Positions 25,081-33,209 of a stretch of DNA of 40,036 nucleotides are shown one piece after another (position 1 is the stretch's first letter; the number at the start of each line of letters is the position of its first letter). The position numbers and the translations under genes are program-made. The notes under the pieces were generated by a model that saw only the letters and a program-made list of their open reading frames with translations, was not told where the DNA came from and searched no databases. Origin of the DNA: Deltaproteobacteria bacterium (lineage in GTDB: Bacteria > Myxococcota_A > Polyangia > Nannocystales > Nannocystaceae); contig RFGU01000173.1 of assembly GCA_003696955.1 (NCBI GenBank), positions 1 to 40,036 on the forward strand, given 5' to 3'.

Positions 25081-26016
25081 ATGTTCCATGCACACCAAGC
25101 GATCCCCTCGACCCTGCTGCTGGGCGCCCTTCTGGCCGCCGGATGTACCGGCGATGCCCCCAACGCATCCGGGGGCGAGTCGAACGGCGATCCGACCGCG
25201 GCCACGTCCGGTGGAACCGGCACCACCGGAGGCGGGAGCACGTCGACGGGAGGCTCCACCGGCACGGGCGGTGCGACCGGTAGCGCGTCCGGCAGCACGT
25301 TCATCGATCCCACCACCGGCGGCCCGCCCCCGGAATGCGACGTGTGGATGCAGGACTGCCCCGATGGGGAGAAGTGCATGCCCTGGGCCGACGACGGCGG
25401 CAACTCCTGGAACGCCCTCAAGTGTTCCCCGGTCGATCCCGATCCCAAGCAACCGGGGGACACCTGCACCGCGGAGGGGGGCGGCGTGAGCGGCGTCGAC
25501 GATTGCGACGTGGGCAGCATGTGCTGGAACGTCGATCCCGAGACGAACATGGGCACCTGTGTGGCCTTTTGCGAGGGGTCGGCGGAGGCTGCCACGTGTG
25601 CCGAGCCGGACCGCACCTGCGTCATCGCCAACGACGGCGTGCTGATCCTGTGCCTTCCCGCGTGCGACCCGCTGCTGCAGGACTGCGCGCCCGGGGACAC
25701 GTGTCTGCCCAACACGTCGGGGGACGGCTTCGCCTGTATCCTCGACGCCTCGGGGGACATGGCACCGGCCGGTACGCCGTGCGAGTTCGCCAACGCATGC
25801 AACGTAGGCCACATCTGCGCCGGCGCGCAGTTCGTGCCGGGCTGCATGGGCTCCCTCGGTTGCTGCGCGCCGTACTGCGACACGACGGATCCCGACGCCA
25901 ACGACACCTGTGCCAACGCGTACGCGTCGCCCGGCGCGGAGTGCGTACCGTTCTTCGAGATGGGCATGGCGCCGCCCGGCCACGAGGACGTCGGGCTGTG
26001 CATCATCCCGCAGTGA
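25081..26016 (+). CDS. Cysteine-rich lipoprotein, second of a tandem pair
   Basis: ATG 25081 gives 311 residues: signal peptide MFHAHQAIPSTLLLGALLAAG with lipobox LAAGC, a Gly/Ser/Thr linker of about 55 residues, then a head that aligns end to end with the previous gene: ECDVWMQDCPDGEKCMPWAD, DPETNMGTCVAFC, CMGSLGCCAPYC, GLCIIPQ. All 26 head cysteines are conserved, whereas linker and signal peptide are not, as expected for an old tandem duplication under disulfide constraint. It has its own AT-rich upstream region, stem-loop and strong ribosome binding site. Function unknown; surface exposure is likely from the lipobox and linker. It is convergent with the lipoprotein gene at 26073-26750. 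Confidence 0.8.
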   Translation: MFHAHQAIPSTLLLGALLAAGCTGDAPNASGGESNGDPTAATSGGTGTTGGGSTSTGGSTGTGGATGSASGSTFIDPTTGGPPPECDVWMQDCPDGEKCMPWADDGGNSWNALKCSPVDPDPKQPGDTCTAEGGGVSGVDDCDVGSMCWNVDPETNMGTCVAFCEGSAEAATCAEPDRTCVIANDGVLILCLPACDPLLQDCAPGDTCLPNTSGDGFACILDASGDMAPAGTPCEFANACNVGHICAGAQFVPGCMGSLGCCAPYCDTTDPDANDTCANAYASPGAECVPFFEMGMAPPGHEDVGLCIIPQ

Positions 26017-26036
26017 CAAGCCTCCTCCGCCGACGT

Positions 26037-26053
26037 GACGGGCCTCCCCCGTC
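26037..26053. terminator. Short hairpin between convergent lipoprotein genes
   Basis: GACGGG-cctcc-CCCGTC, six pairs, in the 56-base gap between the stops at 26016 and 26073. No T-tract on either side; weak candidate for a shared bidirectional terminator. Confidence 0.3.
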
Positions 26054-26072
26054 GCGCCGGCGGCGGGCGCGG

Positions 26073-26750
26073 CTACCTGCGCGGCCGGGCGGTGACCAGG
26101 TCGAAGCGGAAGTCGGTCAGGGGGCGCCCGGCGTCGTCGGCCGCGTGCCAGGTCAGCGTCAGCAGGTTCGCGGTATCCTCGGCCTTATCGAAGTACACGA
26201 AGCCCCGCATGTCGGTGCCGGGCTGCAGGTAGCCCCAGGGGAGCGCGTAGGCGTGCACGTCTCGGCTCGAGGAGCGCAAGGTCACGTAGTCGAGATCCCT
26301 GCCCGTCGGATAGCCCGAACGGCCCGGGACGTAGCCCGACGGCGCCCCGTGGTCGCCCGACACGACGGCAAAGCTTCCGCCGGCGTCGAGCAGGCGGTAG
26401 CGGAAACCGCGGGCGCTGCGAAGCTCGAAGTCCCCCGGGGCCAGCCGGACGGCCTGGCGGCCCGTGTTCGCCACGAGCACGTGGACGACGGTCATGTATT
26501 CGGGCAGGTCGGGGGGATCGCCGTCCCACGTTCCCGTGGTCAGCACCATCGAGAGGCCGACGTCCGGGGCTCGGGCGATCATGCGGTGTTCGCCGGTCGG
26601 CCCGACGAGCACGCCGGACGGCTGGCAGGCGACGAGGCAGGGCGCAAGCAGCACCAACGCCCCGATCCATCGGGCCCGAATGGGGCCTCGGACGGGGGGC
26701 GTCGCGTCCTGTGGCCCGCAGATGTCGTGGTGGCCCGAACGCCGGGGCAT
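26073..26750 (-). CDS. Lipoprotein with a beta-rich domain, function unknown
   Basis: ATG 26750 gives 225 residues. A basic N-terminus (PVRGPIRARW) leads to IGALVLLAPCLVAC, with lipobox LVAC. The mature part contains MTVVHVLVANTGRQAVRLAP and GDFELRSARGFRYRLLDAGG, a pattern of an extracellular beta-sandwich of the kind in which a protein measures up as 'DUF4352-like' (strands with an added-valence loop), and later LTLTWHAADDAGRPLTDFRF. I do not name a family with confidence. In-frame extension upstream to 28454 is rejected since it crosses the kinase gene on the same strand in another frame. TATCCT lies 8 bases before the ATG and no Shine-Dalgarno is seen. The 187 bases separating it from the large kinase gene (26751-26937) hold only that element. 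Confidence 0.66.
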   Translation of the reverse strand: MPRRSGHHDICGPQDATPPVRGPIRARWIGALVLLAPCLVACQPSGVLVGPTGEHRMIARAPDVGLSMVLTTGTWDGDPPDLPEYMTVVHVLVANTGRQAVRLAPGDFELRSARGFRYRLLDAGGSFAVVSGDHGAPSGYVPGRSGYPTGRDLDYVTLRSSSRDVHAYALPWGYLQPGTDMRGFVYFDKAEDTANLLTLTWHAADDAGRPLTDFRFDLVTARPRR

Positions 26751-26758
26751 CGCCCGCG

Positions 26759-26764
26759 AGGATA
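26759..26764 (-). promoter_or_regulatory. Candidate -10 element (TATCCT) eight bases before a lipoprotein ATG
   Basis: Minus-strand TATCCT, eight bases, ATG 26750. It implies that this gene has its own near-leaderless transcript instead of depending on the kinase operon upstream. No clear -35. Confidence 0.38.
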
Positions 26765-26937
26765 GCTCGGATGCTTGCGGCGTGCCCGCGGCCGTTCGGC
26801 GAGGTCCGGCGAGGCGGCGCCGTCGGAACGCCCTGAGCCGTTCCGACCACCCTTCGGCGGCGGCGGTCGCCAGCCGATCACCTCCACGTGGGCCGGACGA
26901 GCCGAGCGCGAATGCTGCGGCCGTGGCGCAAGGCGCG

Positions 26938-29900
26938 TCACGGTTCGGCGCCGACGCCACCGTCCGCGAGAATCGTGCGGACCTCGTCCAACTCCGCGTA
27001 GGCCGCCCGCAGGCTCGGTTCGCGAAGGTCGGCAAGGCGTGCCTCGACACGAGCGGCGGCATCTTCGAGCAGGGGGCGCGCCTCCACGTCGCGGCCGGAC
27101 TTGCGCAGCAGCATGCCCAGGTGGTGGAGATAGCGCGGCGCTTCGACGGGGGCCGCGCCGGCACGAACGAGGCGGACGGCCTCCTCGGCCGCTGCGAGAG
27201 CTCGGGGGATGTCGCCGGCGTGTTCGGCCAGCAGGGCCTCGACGTGGTGGGCCCGGGCGGCCGCCGTGCGAAGACCGGCGGCCTTGCTGCGTTCGAGGGC
27301 CCATGCGGCAAGTTCCGCCGCCTGGCGCCGATCGTCGTCGTCCCGGGCGAATCGGGCGAGGACGTAGGCCCATCGGGTGTTGGCTCGCAGTTCGGTACGC
27401 ACATCGCCCCGACGTCGCGCCAGGCGAGCGGCCTCCGACAGGAGGGTGCGACCCGCCGCGGGATCGCCGAGTTCCGCCTCGACCTCTCCGAGGTGCACGA
27501 CCACGTCTCCGATCTCGTCGGTGCGGCCCAGTCGCTCGTGCAGGTCGAGGGCGTGACGGAGATAGCGTTCGGCGTGCCGGTAGAGGCCGAGGGCGGCGTA
27601 GGTGATCCCCAGGTTGGCGAGCTTGCGCCCCGTGGCGATCCGGTCGCCGAGTTCCCGATCGATGTCGAGCGAGGCCTTGAAACGATCGATGGCCTCCTGG
27701 TAGTGGGAACTGCGCCCGGCCACCTCCCCGAGGGCGTTCTCGAGTTCGGCCTCGAGCCGGCGATCCCCCAGCGCCCTGGCGATCGAAAGCCCTGCGTCGT
27801 AGCTTGCCCGGGCCCCCTCGAAGTCCCCGGATTCGAGCCGCACCTTGCCGAGGGCCGCCAGCAGGCGGGCCCTTCGCCGCCTTCCTGCATCGTCGTCGCG
27901 GCAATCGTCGAGCGCGGCGCGGGCGATGCGCTCGGCTTCGTCGAAGCGTCCGGCTGCCAAGGCCAGGGTGCTTTGCATCCGTGCAAGGCCTGGCCGGTAC
28001 TCCGCCGCGTCATCGAAGTCCGCGAGGAGCCGTTCGATGCGCTCGGCCAGTTGGTTGGCCCGGTGGAGCTTGTCGGCGTCGATGTAGAACCGCAGGAGCC
28101 GCAGCAGGGCGACCACCTCGAGATCGCGGCGGCCGCTCGCCGTCGCGATCTCGGCCATCGTCCGCAGGTCCCGGGCGCGATCGCGGGTCTTGCCCCATCC
28201 CCGCAGGATCTCCTCGCGATCGCGCAACGCCTCGAAACGCCGGGGATCCGAAGGCGACATGGCGTCGAGGGCGAGCGAGAGGTAGTAGTGGGCGCTGCGC
28301 TGGGCACCGATCTCGGCGGCGTGGCGCGCGGCCGACAGCGCATGGTCCACGGCTTCGGCGGATCGGTCGGCGGCGACGAGATGGTCGGCGACGACACCAT
28401 CGTCCCGACCTGGACGGAAGGTCGGGCGCGCGCGGATGATGTCCGCCGCAGCACCGTGCCACAGGGCCGCTTGGTCGGCTGCCACGGTCTCGCGCACGAC
28501 CTCGTGGAGGCTTACGGTGCCGAATCGCGCCTGCCGACCGGGGCGCGCCACGTCGCGCTCGATGAACTTGCCGCGTTCGAGGCGGACGAGGCTCGCTTCG
28601 ACGGCCCGGTCCAGCAGCGTTTGCAACTCGGATTCGTCGAATACGCGACCGAGGATGGACGCCGCCTGGAGCACTTCGCGGTCGGCGGGATCGAGGTCGT
28701 CGATGCGCTCGCGCAGCACCTCTTCGACCGTCGGCGGCAGGCGGATCTCGTCGACCGGGCGGCGTACCACCAGGAAGCGGCCGTCGGCGGACCAGCCCAA
28801 CGTTCCGTCGTCCACGAGTCGTGCCAGGGTCTCCTCGATGAACAGGGGATTGCCCCCCGTCCGCGACAAGATGGCGTCGGCCAGGGATTCGGCTTGCTCG
28901 GGGGATTCGAAGCGTTGCAGGACGAGGTCGCGACGGGCTCGCGGGTCGAGTTCGCCGAGTTCGAGGGTCGAGACGGTGGGCAGGCGGGCGATGGCCTGGG
29001 CATTGGCGCCGGGACGCGCCGTCACGAGTCCGAGCAGCCGTACGGCCTGGCGGCCTTGGTTCCACGCAGCCAACAGTTCCAGGCTCTGGGGATCGAGGAA
29101 GTGGGCGTTCTCGAGGACGACGATGACTGGACGGCGGCGGTCGAGGGAACGGACGAGTCGCCGCAGGAGACGCCAAATGCCCCGCCACACCTCTTGGGGG
29201 GCCATGGGCACGTCGGGACGGTCGGGGAGCCCGAGGGCGACCGCAAGGACGTCGGCGAGCATCGCCGGATCCCGGATGCCGTAGCGTTCGAGGGTCCTGC
29301 GGACCGTGGCACGGGGCGTGTCGGGCGCGATGTCGAGAAACCCCGTCAACATGTCGAGGAAGGCCCCGAGGGGCACGTTGCGCCGCGACCAGGTGGCCGC
29401 CGCGCGCAGGACGAAACAACTCGTCCTCGGCAGCGAAGCCAGGAAACGGTCCAGCAGGGCGCGCTTGCCCATGCCCGGCGGCCCCACCACCAACACGGCA
29501 CGGGACTCGCGGGATCGGATGGCGTCGGTCAGGGCGTCGCGGAGCACCTTGCGCTCGAGTTCCCGACCGATGAGACGCCCCCGCCGACCGAGGGGGCTGC
29601 GGTGGTGCCGGGGGGAGCGGGCGGGTCCGAGCAGCCGTACCGGTTCGACCAGCTCCGGCAGGTCGGTGGCCGCCGCGTCGTCGGGCCCCGGATCCACCCA
29701 TGTCGCCTCGCCGAAACGCCAGCGGCCCGCGAGACGGTCGGCCACGTCCTGACCGACGACGATGGGGCCGTCGAGCACGTGCCGGGCCACACGGTCGAGC
29801 AGGGCGCACAGGTCGGGGCGGATCCGAACGTCCACGCCGGGACCGCCGGCGTTCGTCACGGTCGCCGGCACCGAGGCCACGACGGTACCCATGGCGTACC

Positions 29901-31221
29901 CCGGGGCGACCTCCGCCAGCTCGTCGCGGATCGTCCGTGCGAAGCGGACGGCGCGGTCCGGATCGTCCTCGGTGGCGAGCAGTCCGCCGAAGACCACGAG
30001 CGCCCCGGTCTCCCCGGCGTCGAGGACCACCGCCTCGCGCTTGACCGCGACGTTGCGGACGAGGGAGGCGAACGCCGAGGGGGAGGGCGGCATGGCGACA
30101 CCGTCGATGGGGCGCGGGTCGAGGAGCATGCGCACGGCGATCACTCGATGGGAGCCGCCCCGTGCCGCCGACGGTCCGATGCTACCGACCGAGTCGGCGA
30201 GTTCGCGCGTGAGGGCATCGGCGACGTCCGCGTCACCGGATCCGGCGTCCGGCTGTTGCGTATAGGAACGGACGAACTCGGCCAGAACCTCGTCGTCGAC
30301 CACGGGATCCGAACGATGGAGGAAGGCGGCCAGATCCGCGCGCATGGCCGTGGCCGTGGGGTAGCGATCGTCCGGATCGCGCTCGAGGGCCTTCTCGACG
30401 ATGGCCGCCAGTGCGTCCGGGACGTGGGGGGCGAGTTGCCGTAGGGAAGGGGGAGCTTCGGTTCGCACGCGCTCGAGCGCGCGCATGCGATCCTTGTCGC
30501 GAAAGAGGAGTTCGCCCGTCAGCAGCTCGAAGAGCACGATGCCGAGGGAGTAGATGTCGGAACGGCCGTCGAGGGGGCGGCCGGTGGCCTGTTCGGGCGA
30601 CATGTAGGCCACCTTGCCCTTGATCGTCTCCTCTCCCTCGCGTCCGTCCCCGCTCGCGGTGCGTGCGTCGCCGGGCTCCCCCGCGTCGGCGGTACGGGCG
30701 GTGCGGGCGATGCCGAAGTCGAGGATCTTCACCTGACCGGCAAAGGAGATCATGATGTTGTGCGGGCTTACGTCGCGGTGGACGATGCCGAGGGGGCGGC
30801 CCTCGTCGTCGGTCTTGCGGTGGGCGTAGGCGAGGGCAGAGGCGACCTGGTGGCCGATGTAGGCGGCGATGACCGGCGGGAATGCGTCGCCCACCGCGCG
30901 CACCGCCTGGAACAGGCGCATCAGGTCGATGCCGTCGATCCATTCCATCGCCAGGAAGAGGTCGTCGCGCACCTTGCCGAAGTCGAAGACCTGGACGATG
31001 TTGGCGTGGTTCAGGGAGAGCGCGATCTTCGCCTCGTCCACGAACATCCGGCCGAAGTCCTCCTGGCTCGCGAACTCCGGCCGAATCTTCTTGATGACGA
31101 GGTGCTTGGACAGTCCCTCGGCGACACGGCTCTTGGCCTTGTACACCTCGGCCATGCCGCCTTCGCCGATGCGGTCGGTCAGGATGTACCGACCGAAGGG
31201 TCTCGGGAGCGTGTCCGGCAT
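26938..31221 (-). CDS. Multidomain Ser/Thr protein kinase: kinase, cyclase-like, STAND-type ATPase and TPR regions
   Basis: ATG 31221 gives 1,427 residues. Residues 11-305 are a eukaryote-like kinase: GEGGMAEVYKA (19-29), VIKK (K44), HRDVSPHN (D150), LDFGIAR (D168), YMSPEQATG. About 355-515 resembles a class III nucleotide-cyclase fold without visible metal-binding aspartates. From RLIGRELERKVL (549) follows an AAA_16/STAND-like ATPase with the P-loop GPPGMGKR (580-587), where Arg replaces the usual Ser/Thr, and VIVVLENAHFLDPQS (699-713) with Glu-Asn in place of the Walker B acidic pair. From about 1000 to the end are TPR units (ARASYDAGLSIARALGDRRL, AIDRFKASLDIDRELGDRIA). The architecture is that of PknK-like sensor kinases, which assemble on ligand binding. 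It starts 4 bases after the lectin-like lipoprotein gene, so it belongs to the FHA/kinase operon. Confidence 0.88.
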   Translation of the reverse strand: MPDTLPRPFGRYILTDRIGEGGMAEVYKAKSRVAEGLSKHLVIKKIRPEFASQEDFGRMFVDEAKIALSLNHANIVQVFDFGKVRDDLFLAMEWIDGIDLMRLFQAVRAVGDAFPPVIAAYIGHQVASALAYAHRKTDDEGRPLGIVHRDVSPHNIMISFAGQVKILDFGIARTARTADAGEPGDARTASGDGREGEETIKGKVAYMSPEQATGRPLDGRSDIYSLGIVLFELLTGELLFRDKDRMRALERVRTEAPPSLRQLAPHVPDALAAIVEKALERDPDDRYPTATAMRADLAAFLHRSDPVVDDEVLAEFVRSYTQQPDAGSGDADVADALTRELADSVGSIGPSAARGGSHRVIAVRMLLDPRPIDGVAMPPSPSAFASLVRNVAVKREAVVLDAGETGALVVFGGLLATEDDPDRAVRFARTIRDELAEVAPGYAMGTVVASVPATVTNAGGPGVDVRIRPDLCALLDRVARHVLDGPIVVGQDVADRLAGRWRFGEATWVDPGPDDAAATDLPELVEPVRLLGPARSPRHHRSPLGRRGRLIGRELERKVLRDALTDAIRSRESRAVLVVGPPGMGKRALLDRFLASLPRTSCFVLRAAATWSRRNVPLGAFLDMLTGFLDIAPDTPRATVRRTLERYGIRDPAMLADVLAVALGLPDRPDVPMAPQEVWRGIWRLLRRLVRSLDRRRPVIVVLENAHFLDPQSLELLAAWNQGRQAVRLLGLVTARPGANAQAIARLPTVSTLELGELDPRARRDLVLQRFESPEQAESLADAILSRTGGNPLFIEETLARLVDDGTLGWSADGRFLVVRRPVDEIRLPPTVEEVLRERIDDLDPADREVLQAASILGRVFDESELQTLLDRAVEASLVRLERGKFIERDVARPGRQARFGTVSLHEVVRETVAADQAALWHGAAADIIRARPTFRPGRDDGVVADHLVAADRSAEAVDHALSAARHAAEIGAQRSAHYYLSLALDAMSPSDPRRFEALRDREEILRGWGKTRDRARDLRTMAEIATASGRRDLEVVALLRLLRFYIDADKLHRANQLAERIERLLADFDDAAEYRPGLARMQSTLALAAGRFDEAERIARAALDDCRDDDAGRRRRARLLAALGKVRLESGDFEGARASYDAGLSIARALGDRRLEAELENALGEVAGRSSHYQEAIDRFKASLDIDRELGDRIATGRKLANLGITYAALGLYRHAERYLRHALDLHERLGRTDEIGDVVVHLGEVEAELGDPAAGRTLLSEAARLARRRGDVRTELRANTRWAYVLARFARDDDDRRQAAELAAWALERSKAAGLRTAAARAHHVEALLAEHAGDIPRALAAAEEAVRLVRAGAAPVEAPRYLHHLGMLLRKSGRDVEARPLLEDAAARVEARLADLREPSLRAAYAELDEVRTILADGGVGAEP

Positions 31222-31225
31222 CGTG

Positions 31226-31918
31226 CTAGAGCGGTTCGATGACGAGGTTGTCGAATTCCGTGCGGGCCTGCCAGTTGTTGAAGGCGAAGTGCCGGTGTCC
31301 GGGGCCGCGCAAAGGGTTCGGATCTTCGTACACCAACACTTCGCGGCCGTCGACTTCCCATCGGATCGTGTCCCCGGTGCGCCAGACGTCCATGCGGTAG
31401 GTCCTGCCCGGGACGGGCAGGGGCGCCGTCGACGTCACCACGTCGCGGCCGTGCTCGTTGCGGCGGGAGATCATGTTCTTCGTGCACTCCCATCCGCCGA
31501 AGATCACGACGTATCCGCTGGCCACGTAGTTGGGCGACGTGGCGTAGCTCTTGCCGTCGCCGGCCAGCTCGAACTTGACGTCGCACGAGTCGGTGGCCGC
31601 CCGCGCGTCGAATCGCACGTGCACGTCGTCGGGGAGGGGGACGGTGAGCCACACGGGGTGGTTTTCGAGGCCTTCGAGCACCAGTCGGCCGTGCTCGAGG
31701 CGGGCCCCCGGGCCGGTGGTGCGCCACGAAGGTCCGAGCTTGCTGCGCTCGAAGCGGTCGGAGAAGAGCGGCTCGGCGCCGGCAGGTCCCACGGAGAACG
31801 AGCGGGGAACCTCCTCGCACGCCGACGCCGCCAACACGAGCGCAAGGCCCAAGCCCGGTTCGGGGATGCGTGGGCGGGGTCTTCGGCGAGCCACGATGGC
31901 GCTACCATAGTCGCCCAT
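31226..31918 (-). CDS. Lipoprotein with a concanavalin A-like beta-sandwich domain
   Basis: ATG 31918 gives 230 residues. Signal peptide with basic RRRPRPR and hydrophobic GLALVLAASAC (lipobox ASAC). The mature protein begins PLFSDRFERSKLGPSWRTTG and runs through LEHGRLVLEGLENHPVWLTV, CDVKFELAGDGKSYATSPNY, YVVIFGGWECTKNMISRRNE, YRMDVWRTGDTIRWEVDGRE and HFAFNNWQARTEFDNLVIEP, the order of strands seen in laminin-G/concanavalin A-like and 3-keto-disaccharide hydrolase-like folds, where a carbohydrate is bound. Two cysteines could form a disulfide. No hydrolase signature is clear. The ATG lies 17 bases inside the end of the kinase gene and its stop is 4 bases from the next kinase, so a cell-surface sugar-binding sensor for the kinases is plausible, though unproven. 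Confidence 0.7.
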   Translation of the reverse strand: MGDYGSAIVARRRPRPRIPEPGLGLALVLAASACEEVPRSFSVGPAGAEPLFSDRFERSKLGPSWRTTGPGARLEHGRLVLEGLENHPVWLTVPLPDDVHVRFDARAATDSCDVKFELAGDGKSYATSPNYVASGYVVIFGGWECTKNMISRRNEHGRDVVTSTAPLPVPGRTYRMDVWRTGDTIRWEVDGREVLVYEDPNPLRGPGHRHFAFNNWQARTEFDNLVIEPL

Positions 31919-33209
31919 GGGGGGCGGGATCGAGCATGCCCAGGATCTGGGTTCGCAGGTCCTTCGGGAGGTCCTCGGGCACGTGGGCGCGGGCGTCGGC
32001 GGGGCCTGCGGGGTCGTCGAACGCAGCCGGCAGACGATCGGGCGCCAAGGCTGCCTCGAGCAGTACGACGCCCGCCGCATAGGCGTCCGTGGCTCGACTC
32101 GGTCGTCCGTGACCGTGACGGAGTTCCGGCGCAAGGTAGCGCAGGGCGCCGAATCGATCCGTGGCGTGCTCGCGGGGGACCGCAAGGCCGAGGTCCGCGA
32201 CGACGAATCGCGGCTCGCGCGACCGCAGCAGCACGTTCGCGGGCTTGATGTCCCGGTGGACGACGCCGGCGGCGAAGATGGCCTCGAGACCGCGGCGCAA
32301 CGCGACGGCGAGTTCCGCGAGTTCGTCGGAGGACAGGGGGCCTTCGCGCAGGCGTTCGCGCAGGGAGCCTGCGTCGCAGTACTCGAGCACCACTGCGCGT
32401 TCGTCGGGCAGAACGTCGTAGAGCCGCACCACGTGGGGGCTCCGGATCCGATCGAGGGTGGCGGCCTCCTCGACGAACCGGCGCGCGAGGCGCCGTGCGG
32501 CACCGGGATCGCTCACGGCGCGGGGAGGCAACAGCCGCTTGACCGCCAGCGTTCGGCCAAGGCGCGTATCCTCGGCCAGGTACACGATGGCGTGGCGGCC
32601 GCGCCCGAGGGGGCGTACGAGGCGGTAACGCCCGGCGCCTGCGAAGGTGGCGTACACGGCATCGATCCCCTCGACGTGGAGCGGCACGACCGGGGCGTCG
32701 TCCCCGTCCCGAGACAGGCGGGCGAGGCCGGCCATGGCTCGAGCGTCGTCGAGATCGTAGGCCAAGACGGCCTCGTAGGCCCGGCGAGCCCCTGGGCGGT
32801 CGCCAAGGGCGAGTCGCCCCTCGGCGGCCAGCAGGTGCGCCCTTCGGTAGGCGTCGAACGCCGTGGACGGGTCGGCCGTCGCCCCGACGTGCTCGGCGAC
32901 GGAAAGGCCGGCGGCCGGATCGATCGCATCGAGGAGGAACCCGGCCAGGCCGAGCAGCAGGTCCGGGCGGCGGGGGGTGTCGGGATGGCCCGCCACGACG
33001 GCCACCGCGCGCCGGGCGTGTCCCGCGCCGTCGAGCAGGCGCACCCGTTCGAAGATCGCGTCCTCCGATGCCCCCCGATCGAGGGCGTCGCGTAGATCCG
33101 CCACGAGTTCGGTGACGTCACCGGCGGGTTCGGCCGCCGAGGCGGCCGCGACCAGGGCGGCAAGGATGCCCTCGAGGGCGACGGGACCCGACGCGGACGG
33201 GACCGTCAC
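31902..33209 (-). CDS. Ser/Thr protein kinase with an N-terminal helical-repeat region
   Basis: GTG 33209 overlaps the FHA gene's TGA (GTGA) and gives 435 residues. Residues 1-175 are helical, with TPR-like pairs (YRRAHLLAAEGRLALGDRPG, ARRAYEAVLAYDLDDARAMA). Residues 195-425 are a protein kinase: GRGRHAIVYLAED (202-214), K224 in LAVKRLLPP, E248 in the C-helix, HRDIKPANVLL (D320), then ADLGLAV (D339), a DLG in place of DFG, and YLAPELRHG. All catalytic residues are present. The C-lobe is short: the frame ends shortly after helix F-H equivalents (HVPEDLPKDLRTQILGMLDP), so substrate-lobe helices may be reduced. Cytoplasmic. Neighbouring FHA protein is the natural phosphopeptide partner. Upstream in-frame extension to 34682 is rejected as it crosses the FHA gene. 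Confidence 0.84.
   Translation of the reverse strand: MTVPSASGPVALEGILAALVAAASAAEPAGDVTELVADLRDALDRGASEDAIFERVRLLDGAGHARRAVAVVAGHPDTPRRPDLLLGLAGFLLDAIDPAAGLSVAEHVGATADPSTAFDAYRRAHLLAAEGRLALGDRPGARRAYEAVLAYDLDDARAMAGLARLSRDGDDAPVVPLHVEGIDAVYATFAGAGRYRLVRPLGRGRHAIVYLAEDTRLGRTLAVKRLLPPRAVSDPGAARRLARRFVEEAATLDRIRSPHVVRLYDVLPDERAVVLEYCDAGSLRERLREGPLSSDELAELAVALRRGLEAIFAAGVVHRDIKPANVLLRSREPRFVVADLGLAVPREHATDRFGALRYLAPELRHGHGRPSRATDAYAAGVVLLEAALAPDRLPAAFDDPAGPADARAHVPEDLPKDLRTQILGMLDPAPHGRLW

Noticed and set aside
26751..28454. In-frame upstream extension of the lipoprotein at 26073-26750
   Set aside because: It overlaps the kinase gene on the same strand in another frame and would bury the signal peptide and lipobox.
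26464..30444. Open frame of 1,326 codons on the plus strand opposite the large kinase
   Set aside because: Lies antisense to the kinase gene whose motifs are clear; sequence has no recognisable domain.
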